Positions 1 to 5,099 of a DNA stretch of 7,173 bases are shown here, piece after piece (the stretch's first letter is position 1; each line of letters starts with the position of its first letter). The notes beneath the pieces are model-generated. The model was not told the DNA's origin and searched no databases. It saw only the letters and a program-made list of their open reading frames with translations. Position numbers and translations under genes: made by a program. The stretch lies in assembly GCA_002385825.1 (NCBI GenBank), contig DGEG01000050.1:1-7173 (forward strand), read 5' to 3'. This DNA comes from Firmicutes bacterium UBA3932. Its GTDB lineage: Bacteria; Bacillota; Clostridia; Peptostreptococcales; Anaerovoracaceae.

Positions 1-98
1 AAAACTCCACAACTATTTTACACTATCCCACCTGTGGCGGCCTCCAAGGCAAGCTACCCCTTACCGCCTTATTCCGGATATTCATGTATCACAATAAA

Positions 99-397
99 TA
101 GACAAGATTCCACCACCGGCCGGATCTTATCTGCCTTTTTTCGCTGCGATAGACAATAATCCGAAGCCTCCACAGATTCCTGTCTATTTCCAAACCCTAA
201 TGTAGACAACAATCAAGGACCGCTACAAATTCTTGTCTATTTTATGGCCCTAATGTAGACAACAATCAAGAACTGGCACAGGTTCTTGTCTACCATTCAA
301 CTTGAAGATAGACAACATAAATGATTTCATGAAATTGTTGTCTACTTTTCCGCCCTGAAATGGACAACTTTTCAGAATCGCAAACAATACCTGTCTA
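99..397. repeat. Left array of TAGACAA-N22/23-TTGTCTA inverted-repeat units
   Basis: Six units are visible: 99-133 (degenerate right arm), 150-186, 203-239, 256-292, 309-344 and 361-397. Unit starts are 51, 53, 53, 53 and 52 bp apart, about five DNA helical turns. Each unit starts with TAGACAA (TGGACAA in the sixth) and ends with TTGTCTA or CTGTCTA. Linkers between units are about 16 bp and partly conserved (CCCTAATG at 195-202 and 248-255). Interiors are variable but related: CAATCAAG begins the interior of both units 3 and 4. Some stems extend inward; unit 5 has 9-bp arms (309-317 with 336-344). A possible decayed unit starts near 46 (AAGGCAA). No open frame of note covers the array. Unlike CRISPR spacers, the interiors are similar to each other. 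Function is unknown: a protein-binding array, structured RNA or REP-like mobile repeat are all possible. Confidence 0.85.
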
Positions 398-445
398 CCT
401 CCCGATTCTGACATAGAGATCTGTCCAATGTTCCGACTAAGAAGC

Positions 446-537
446 TGTTATTTTTCTGTTGCTATTTAAAATTGCGGCGTAATTGCTTTCACTTTGGCGG
501 CGTTGGCATATGTTATTTTTCTGTTGCTATTTAAAAT
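446..537. repeat. Exact 27-bp direct repeat separated by 38 bp
   Basis: Positions 446-472 and 511-537 are identical over 27 bp; both begin TGTTATTTTTCTG and end CTATTTAAAAT. Identity stops sharply at both edges. The 38-bp interval (473-510) is richer in GC and holds two short GGCG-type motifs. The layout resembles a minimal two-repeat, one-spacer CRISPR, but no third copy, no leader and no cas gene are seen here. It could equally be a local duplication or a pair of binding sites. Together with the array, it accounts for most of the 398-617 stretch, which has no gene. Confidence 0.8.
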
Positions 538-617
538 AGGATCCATAGTAAAAGTGTTTACCAAGCCTGAATATAGTCATCAATTATATTCAAATTTTTA
601 CAATATATTAAATATGC

Positions 618-645
618 TTGACGGAAATAATATTTTGTTTATAAT
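618..645 (+). promoter_or_regulatory. Sigma-A-type promoter of the nuclease-family gene
   Basis: TTGACG (618-623) and TATAAT (640-645) are separated by 16 bp in an AT-rich region. Transcription would start near 652, about 40 bp before the preferred ATG at 691. This is the best promoter match on the + strand of the window. Confidence 0.7.
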
Positions 646-690
646 GTAAATATATCCATAAATTGTAATTTAATGAGAAAGGACAGCGCC

Positions 691-1032
691 ATGATTAGAA
701 ACAGTGTAATTGCGGCCATCGAAGATGATTATGAACAACATTTGCAACTTATTGAACAATTCAGAGGGGAGCTTGCAACGCTACCAATCGGCACCTTGCA
801 TTCCAGGGTTAACAAAGGTAAAACTCGTTACTACCACTACATACCGTCTCCCGCTCCGGGAGTTCCCGCTCGAGAAGCCTATATTAACAAAAGCCAGGAA
901 CATCTGGTAGAAGCTCTGGCACGCAGAAAATTTATAGAAAAGAGCCTCCGGTTATTGGAGAAAAATATTAAAATCCTCAAAGCGCTGTTGGATGAATACA
1001 CAACCTACGACCCGGAAGCAATCATTTTGTAA
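691..1032 (+). CDS. N-terminal part of a two-domain nuclease-family protein, ended by an in-frame stop
   Basis: This 113-residue product is the front half of a longer protein. The ATG at 691 is preferred over the one at 673 because AGAAAGGA (676-683) lies 7 nt before it. The visible domain has a GTLHSRVNKGKTRYYHYIP segment (about residues 34-52), then YINKSQEHLVEALARRK (about 64-80), then a charged helical stretch likely to form a coiled coil up to about residue 105. The same pattern recurs in the gene at 1848-2336. In clostridial proteins that I recall, this domain precedes a PD-(D/E)XK nuclease domain on one chain, and that domain follows here in the same frame after the TAA at 1030. Alone, this fragment has no catalytic motif. 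It may be the only part still made. The role of the domain is unknown. Confidence 0.7.
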   Translation: MIRNSVIAAIEDDYEQHLQLIEQFRGELATLPIGTLHSRVNKGKTRYYHYIPSPAPGVPAREAYINKSQEHLVEALARRKFIEKSLRLLEKNIKILKALLDEYTTYDPEAIIL

Positions 1033-1080
1033 CTCCCCAAACCTTATAAAGGAACAAACTGCAGCACTGCATTTGGTCTT

Positions 1081-1527
1081 TTGGAAGCAAGAAACCCTTC
1101 CAAATGGGCAGGCGAGCCATATGAAAAAAATCCGATAAATCCGGAAGGACTGACATGCAGATCCGAATATGGTTTATCTGTTAGATCAAAATCCGAATCA
1201 ATCATAGCCAGCCAGTTGGAAAGATACAACATTCCATTTCGATATGAGGCATTGCTCCAATTAGAAGATCAGATTTACTATCCCGACTTCACAATCCTTA
1301 ACCCCCAGGATAATCAAGTTATTTATTGGGAACACTTCGGCATGGTGGACGACCCGGAATACGCAAGGCAAATGGATAACAAACTGGCAGAATACAGAAA
1401 GCGTGGGATTCTGCAAGGGAAAAACCTCATTGCAACATATGAAACAAGAGCACACCCGCTAAGCGCTCAAAATGTTCGCAGGATAATCAAAGCCTTTCTG
1501 CTGCCCGATAGCAATCAAGTCGCTTAA
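1081..1527 (+). CDS. PD-(D/E)XK-like nuclease domain, C-terminal part of the interrupted gene
   Basis: This is a predicted nuclease domain of the restriction-endonuclease-like fold. Visible motifs, counted from the TTG at 1081, are the helix RSKSESIIA with E39, the YPDF strand with D69, and YWEHFG with E84-H85. DDPEY and a lysine-rich helix follow. This E...PDF...WEH order fits a variant PD-(D/E)XK active site, and all expected acidic residues are present. The frame is the same as that of 691-1032, and codons 1033-1080 are open with no ATG, GTG or TTG. The only nearby start, TTG 1081, lacks a well-spaced ribosome binding site. Independent translation is therefore doubtful, and the segment is best read as the back half of one protein. 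The last codons (1512-1527) already belong to the ~22-bp repeat that follows. Substrate is unknown. Confidence 0.65.
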   Translation: MEARNPSKWAGEPYEKNPINPEGLTCRSEYGLSVRSKSESIIASQLERYNIPFRYEALLQLEDQIYYPDFTILNPQDNQVIYWEHFGMVDDPEYARQMDNKLAEYRKRGILQGKNLIATYETRAHPLSAQNVRRIIKAFLLPDSNQVA

Positions 1528-1802
1528 ATATGCCAGTCAGGGTTCAAAATACGCAATCAAGTCACAAAGATACGCCAGTCATGTTGCAGAAACATGACGG
1601 TTAAGTAACAGATTGCAGAAATGCATCAATCAAGTCACAAAGATACAACAAGCGGATTCAGAAATATTGCGACCCAGTTGCAGAGATGGGCCGGTCAGGT
1701 TGCGAGTTGACGATCAAATCCCGCGGGTCATGGTGCAGCAATGCTCACAGATTGCAGAAATGTGATGATTAAGTTGCAGATTGAAATGCAATGATTAAAG
1801 GG
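1512..1802. repeat. Degenerate ~22-bp repeat region after the nuclease gene
   Basis: About a dozen imperfect units fill the gap between two genes. The consensus is roughly CAATCAAGTYRCARAAATRC. Clear units are at 1512-1533, 1534-1553, 1554-1575, 1576-1597, 1627-1648, 1649-1670, 1671-1691 and 1692-1710, most of them 20-22 bp long. Units 1554-1575 and 1627-1648 agree at 20 of 22 positions. One unit contains a perfect 6-bp hairpin with a 5-nt loop (1580-1596, CATGTT/AACATG). From about 1711 the units become irregular. The first unit overlaps the last codons of the nuclease frame. AATGATTAAAGG occurs at 1790-1801 and again over the start codon of the next gene (1847-1858). The region has no convincing ORF. 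Function is unknown. Confidence 0.7.
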
Positions 1803-1847
1803 ATACGCTAATCATATCATACAAAATATAGAAAAGAGGTAATGGAA

Positions 1848-2336
1848 ATGATTAAAGGATTTGCAGACGATCTAATAAATGAAATCCCCGATATGATAGA
1901 TAGGGTGTCCGTAATGCAAATTGACTACGAGTATTGCAAATCTTGTCCTAAGAAACTGGAAGCGATCAGAGACGCGCTTTCAGAAGGATACCTGCGCACT
2001 ATAACCGGGTTCGGCAAAGACAGGCATTACCTTTATTTGCCTCCGGCAGACCCTGAGGGGACCGGAACTTTGACATACCTTGATGAAAGCCAGCAGGAAC
2101 TCATTGAAGCACTGACTATTAAGAAGCAACTTTTTGAAGATATTTCTAAAATATACGATAAGCTCGCTCTGATTTCTATTTCATTTAATATTTATATCCC
2201 GATCAAAGAGTATGCCAAAGAATTGGCAAAAGTGATAGAAAACTCTGCGCTCGTTATCATCACGCGCCGCAAGCTTTCACAGGATAAAATCCGGCACAGC
2301 CGTACAAAGAAAGCATTAAAAACCTACTATTCATAA
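1848..2336 (+). CDS. Stand-alone N-terminal-domain paralogue of the nuclease family
   Basis: This 162-residue protein of unknown function is related to the N-terminal half of the upstream split gene. GYLRTITGFGKDRHYLYLP (about residues 47-65) and YLDESQQELIEALTIKK (about 77-93) align with GTLHSRVNKGKTRYYHYIP and YINKSQEHLVEALARRK there, including the G-L, GK-R-Y-Y-P and SQ-L-EAL positions. The rest is helical and charged, with a CKSC pair at about residues 30-33. No PDF or WEH nuclease motif follows. The C-terminus (about 100-162) is lysine- and arginine-rich and ends just before a terminator. ATG 1848 is chosen because AAGAGGT (1834-1840) is 7 nt upstream; for ATG 1842 it would be only 1 nt away. 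It could be a regulator or partner of the nuclease type, or a truncated copy with a replaced tail. Confidence 0.65.
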   Translation: MIKGFADDLINEIPDMIDRVSVMQIDYEYCKSCPKKLEAIRDALSEGYLRTITGFGKDRHYLYLPPADPEGTGTLTYLDESQQELIEALTIKKQLFEDISKIYDKLALISISFNIYIPIKEYAKELAKVIENSALVIITRRKLSQDKIRHSRTKKALKTYYS

Positions 2337-2356
2337 CTTTACATTTAAAGTAAATG

Positions 2357-2394
2357 AAAACGACTGCGGTGGGTTGATTTCCGCAGTCGTTTTT
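2357..2394. terminator. Rho-independent terminator, probably bidirectional
   Basis: The stem AAAACGACTGCGG (2357-2369) pairs perfectly with CCGCAGTCGTTTT (2381-2393) around an 11-nt loop. A T-run follows on the + strand, and the A-run at the left gives Ts on the - strand. It sits between the convergent gene ends at 2336 (+) and 2471 (-), so it can serve both. Confidence 0.9.
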
Positions 2395-2397
2395 GTC

Positions 2398-2442
2398 GTC
2401 ATAATGTTGTCATAATGTTGTCATAATGTAAGTCATAATGTA
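2398..2442. repeat. 11-bp tandem repeat, four copies
   Basis: GTCATAATGTT occurs at 2398-2408 and 2409-2419, and as GTCATAATGTA at 2420-2430 and 2432-2442, the last after one extra A. It lies between the terminator and the end of rbr. It is probably a slippage-type microsatellite that may vary between strains. Confidence 0.85.
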
Positions 2443-2470
2443 ATGTATAATTAATTGCTGTTATTGTTTC

Positions 2471-3010
2471 TTATTTATAGTTCTCGGGCTTCACCTGGAA
2501 ATAAGCCTTGGAGTGCTTGCAAACAGGACAGAGTTCCGGAGCTTTCTTTCCTACGAACTGGTGGCCGCAATTGGCGCACTGCCAAACAACTTCTTCATCC
2601 TTCTCGAACACTTTACCGTTCTTGACATTTTCAACCAATATCCTGTATCTCTCTTCGTGCTCCTTCTCGATTTTGGCCACGCCTTCCATAAGAAATGCGA
2701 TGTCATTAAACCCTTCTTCTCTTGCAACCTCAGCCATCTCTTTGTACATCTGCGACCACTCATAGTGCTCGCCTGCGGCTGCATCAAGCAGGTTTTCTTC
2801 CGTTGTTCCGATGCCGTGAGCAAGCTTAAACCAAAGCTCCGCGTGTTCCTTTTCATTTGCCGCAGTTTCCAAGAAGATGTTCGCAATTTGCTCGTAACCA
2901 TCTTTCTTGGCTTTTTCCGCATAGAAGGTGTACTTGTTTCTCGCCTCTGATTCGCCTGCAAAGGCGGTCAACAAGTTTTCCAATGTCTTTGTACCCTTGA
3001 GATCTTTCAT
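2471..3010 (-). CDS. rbr: Rubrerythrin
   Basis: Rubrerythrin is a cytoplasmic non-haem iron protein that reduces hydrogen peroxide to water in anaerobes, with electrons delivered through rubredoxin. The 179-residue length is normal, slightly shorter than the Desulfovibrio protein. Residues 1-135 form the ferritin-like four-helix domain, with diiron ligands recognisable in AGESEA (E20), NEKEHAE (E53, H56), GEHYEW (E81, E84) and IEKEHEE (E115, H118). The C-terminal rubredoxin-like domain has CANC (C145, C148) and CPVC (C161, C164), which bind one iron. Both sites are complete, so the protein should be active. AGGAGG (3020-3025) lies 9 nt before the ATG. The gene appears monocistronic: a terminator follows it, and a palindrome lies at its predicted transcription start. 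Confidence 0.97.
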   Translation of the reverse strand: MKDLKGTKTLENLLTAFAGESEARNKYTFYAEKAKKDGYEQIANIFLETAANEKEHAELWFKLAHGIGTTEENLLDAAAGEHYEWSQMYKEMAEVAREEGFNDIAFLMEGVAKIEKEHEERYRILVENVKNGKVFEKDEEVVWQCANCGHQFVGKKAPELCPVCKHSKAYFQVKPENYK

Positions 3011-3049
3011 TTTTTATTTCCTCCTGTTCTTCCTGTTAGGCATGTTAAC

Positions 3050-3089
3050 TTGATGCACTTTAGATGACTAAAATGCATCAAAGATTATA
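3050..3089 (-). promoter_or_regulatory. rbr promoter region with a 32-bp palindrome at the transcription start
   Basis: On the - strand a perfect -10 TATAAT (3084-3089) lies just upstream of an inverted repeat (3050-3081). Its 14-bp arms begin TTGATGCA and are complementary except for one G-T position, around a 4-nt centre. Transcription from this -10 would start at about 3077, inside the palindrome. That suits an operator, or a 5'-UTR hairpin ~40 nt before the ATG. No good -35 is seen. The sequence is unlike the PerR box consensus. No T-run follows, so it is not a standard terminator for psuG. Confidence 0.55.
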
Positions 3090-3126
3090 CCTGTTCACTT
3101 ATACCACCTTTACCGCCTGCTTAAAC

Positions 3127-4038
3127 CTAAATATTCACAAGTGCGGCTGCAATTTCCCCTCCGACTTCTGCATTGTTTATGACCAGGCGTATGTTTGCTT
3201 CAAGGCTGCGCCCTCCGGTTAACTCTTTAATCCTATCCAGGAGAAAAGGTGTGACCCTCTTACCTGTTATACCTTTTTCCTTACACTCTACGAGGGCTTT
3301 TTGAATCGTCTTGTCTATGGTTTCAAAATCGATCTCATGTTCGGCAGGAATAGGACAAGCTACTAACATGCCTCCTCTAAGACCCATTTCGGCCTTTGTG
3401 CGGATCAATTCCGCTATCTCTGCAGGGCTGTCCATCCGGCATTCTGCAGGGAAACCGCTCCGCCTGCTGTAAAATGCCGGGAATTCGTCGCTGCCGTAAG
3501 TAATTACAGGAACGCCTCCCGTTTCCAAATACTCCAGCGTACTGCCGATATCGAGCACGGATTTCACTCCTGCGCATATTACAACCACATCGGTCTGTTT
3601 CAGCTCTTCCAGGTCCGCGGAAATATCGAAGTCTTCTGCCGCTCCCCGGTGAACACCGCCTATACCTCCGGTAACAAACAGAGGGACGCCCGCTTGATGG
3701 GCTACCATCATGGTTCCTGCCACCGTAGTTGCCCCGTCGAGCTTTTTGGCAATAACAAAGGGGAAGTCCCTCCGGCTCACCTTTACCACATTTTCCGCTT
3801 TGGCAAGATACTCGATTTCCTCGGCTGTTAACCCCACTTTGATCCTGCCCTTTATGATACCGATGGTAGCCGGCACCGCTCCTTTGCTTCGAACGGTCTC
3901 CTCCACCGCCATGGCCGTTTCGACATTTTGGGGAAATGGCATGCCGTGGGCAATTATGGTGGATTCCAGAGCAATTACAATTTCCCCCTGTTCCAGGGCG
4001 TATTTTACTCCCGGATCGATATCCATATACTTTTTCAT
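3127..4038 (-). CDS. psuG: Pseudouridine-5'-phosphate glycosidase
   Basis: PsuG cleaves the C-C glycosidic bond of pseudouridine 5'-phosphate, giving uracil and ribose 5-phosphate. It is the second step of pseudouridine salvage, in the cytoplasm. The 303-residue length fits the family (about 310). Visible family motifs are ALESTIIAHGMPFPQN (about 23-38, with E25), KVSRRD (86-91), the glycine-rich TTVAGTM...TGGIGGVHRG (about 104-132), CAGVKSVLDIGST (about 155-167, whose K159 probably corresponds to the Schiff-base lysine) and ANIRLVINNA (281-290). AAGGAG (4045-4050) is 6 nt before the ATG. The start codon overlaps the psuK stop as ATGA, so the two genes are translationally coupled. No terminator is visible between its TAG and the rbr promoter. 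Confidence 0.96.
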   Translation of the reverse strand: MKKYMDIDPGVKYALEQGEIVIALESTIIAHGMPFPQNVETAMAVEETVRSKGAVPATIGIIKGRIKVGLTAEEIEYLAKAENVVKVSRRDFPFVIAKKLDGATTVAGTMMVAHQAGVPLFVTGGIGGVHRGAAEDFDISADLEELKQTDVVVICAGVKSVLDIGSTLEYLETGGVPVITYGSDEFPAFYSRRSGFPAECRMDSPAEIAELIRTKAEMGLRGGMLVACPIPAEHEIDFETIDKTIQKALVECKEKGITGKRVTPFLLDRIKELTGGRSLEANIRLVINNAEVGGEIAAALVNI

Positions 4039-4964
4039 CTGGATCTCCTTTCGATTTCTTCGACGGTTAGATCGGGATTGACCGCCGTCTTTGATTCCAT
4101 TGCCAACGAGGCCGCCGCTAAAGAGAAACGAGCGGTCTTTACCATATCATACCCATGAATGAAACTGTAAATCACAGCAGCCGAAAAAGCATCGCCGGCT
4201 CCCGTAGCCGAGCCCTCGCTCTTCAGCTCTCGCAAAGGCCTCAAAAGCTCCGAATGCACTCCGTCTGTAAAATAGACACCCCCTGCCGACAGGCTGACAA
4301 ACACCTGTTTAACGCCTTTTTCGATGAACCTCTTTCCCGCTTCTTCCAAAGCCTTCGGGTCACGTATTTCCATATCCAACAATACCTCTGCTTCCATACG
4401 GTTAGGCTTTATCGTATGGAATTCTCCGATATAGTCTTTCGCCCGTTTCGCTTTGGTTGTGGACACGGGATCCAGGAAAAGAGGTTTACCCTTAAATCGT
4501 TCGATAGTATATGCAAGGGTATCTTCCGTCAGATTGGTGTCCAATACGACCATTTTTGCATCAGCGGCCGCCTGTGCCGCATCGTCGATAACTTCGCGGG
4601 ATATGCGTTCAAGCGCATCCATATTGCTCAATCCGATTTCCATGTCGCCTACCAGGTTGAGTATGGATATATACATGGCGGTATTTTCATCAGAAAGCAA
4701 TCGTACCCCCGATACATCCACTCCCAGATCTGACAGTTCTCTTATAGCCGTTCTCCCCATCAAATCATCGCCGGCCACGGAAAAAAAGCTCACAGGGATG
4801 CCCATTCTGCCCAGGTTTTCGGCGATATTTCTACCCACTCCGCCATATGCCACGGAGATTTTTCCCGGATTGGAATCTGCGTAAATCAGCCGGCCGTACG
4901 GATGACCCTCGATATCTACAGTGATGCCGCCTATTATAACTACTTTATTCTTTGCTTCGCTCAT
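4035..4964 (-). CDS. psuK: Pseudouridine kinase, PfkB family
   Basis: PsuK phosphorylates pseudouridine with ATP to pseudouridine 5'-phosphate, which PsuG then cleaves. The 309-residue protein has the PfkB/ribokinase layout: GGITVDIEG near the N-terminus (substrate-side D17), GGVGRNIAENL (41-51, first PfkB signature), LDTNLTEDT mid-chain, KPNRMEAE (186-193), and the nucleotide and anion-hole motif ATGAGDAFSAA (253-263) with the catalytic base D258. Sequence alone would allow ribokinase or another sugar kinase; the overlap with psuG makes pseudouridine the likely substrate. No fused HTH domain is present. AAGGATG precedes the ATG at a rather long spacing. The 135 bp upstream (4965-5099) show no terminator and no clear promoter, so co-transcription with the kinase gene upstream is likely. 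Confidence 0.93.
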   Translation of the reverse strand: MSEAKNKVVIIGGITVDIEGHPYGRLIYADSNPGKISVAYGGVGRNIAENLGRMGIPVSFFSVAGDDLMGRTAIRELSDLGVDVSGVRLLSDENTAMYISILNLVGDMEIGLSNMDALERISREVIDDAAQAAADAKMVVLDTNLTEDTLAYTIERFKGKPLFLDPVSTTKAKRAKDYIGEFHTIKPNRMEAEVLLDMEIRDPKALEEAGKRFIEKGVKQVFVSLSAGGVYFTDGVHSELLRPLRELKSEGSATGAGDAFSAAVIYSFIHGYDMVKTARFSLAAASLAMESKTAVNPDLTVEEIERRSR

Positions 4965-5099
4965 AATGTGTTCATCCTTTTCTTTTTATTTAAATTTTCA
5001 GTAGAAAGACACACCTTTTACCGTATGGACAATATTAGGAGAAAATTGGTGGAGCCGCTTCGACCCAAAGCATGTCAACAGTTCTCGATAGAGTCCATA

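Larger units (their letters stand above)
691..1527 (+). pseudogene. Two-domain nuclease-family gene split by one nonsense codon
   Basis: Read through the TAA at 1030-1032 (codon 114), the frame gives one protein of about 278 residues: helical N-terminal domain, short linker (LPKPYKG...), then PD-(D/E)XK-like domain with key residues at about E169, D199 and E214. There is no frameshift or other stop. The intact motifs on both sides suggest a recent nonsense mutation, a sequencing error or, less likely, programmed read-through. TAA followed by C is not a known selenocysteine or pyrrolysine signal. I recognise the family as a recurrent, often multicopy, uncharacterised one in Firmicutes from memory only. 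Confidence 0.65.

Noticed and set aside
99..397. Reading the left array as a CRISPR: 30-bp repeat (TTGTCTA-N16-TAGACAA) with 23-bp spacers
   Set aside because: The supposed repeats vary strongly in their 16-bp middle and the supposed spacers resemble each other, the reverse of a CRISPR. There is no cas gene in the window.
2513..2950. Long + strand open frames over the rubrerythrin gene
   Set aside because: They are antisense to a clear rubrerythrin, have no family motifs and no ribosome binding site.
5024..5099. TATGGAC/GTCCATA inverted pair upstream of psuK as an operator
   Set aside because: The arms are only 7 bp and more than 60 bp apart, with no promoter between them; chance is likely.
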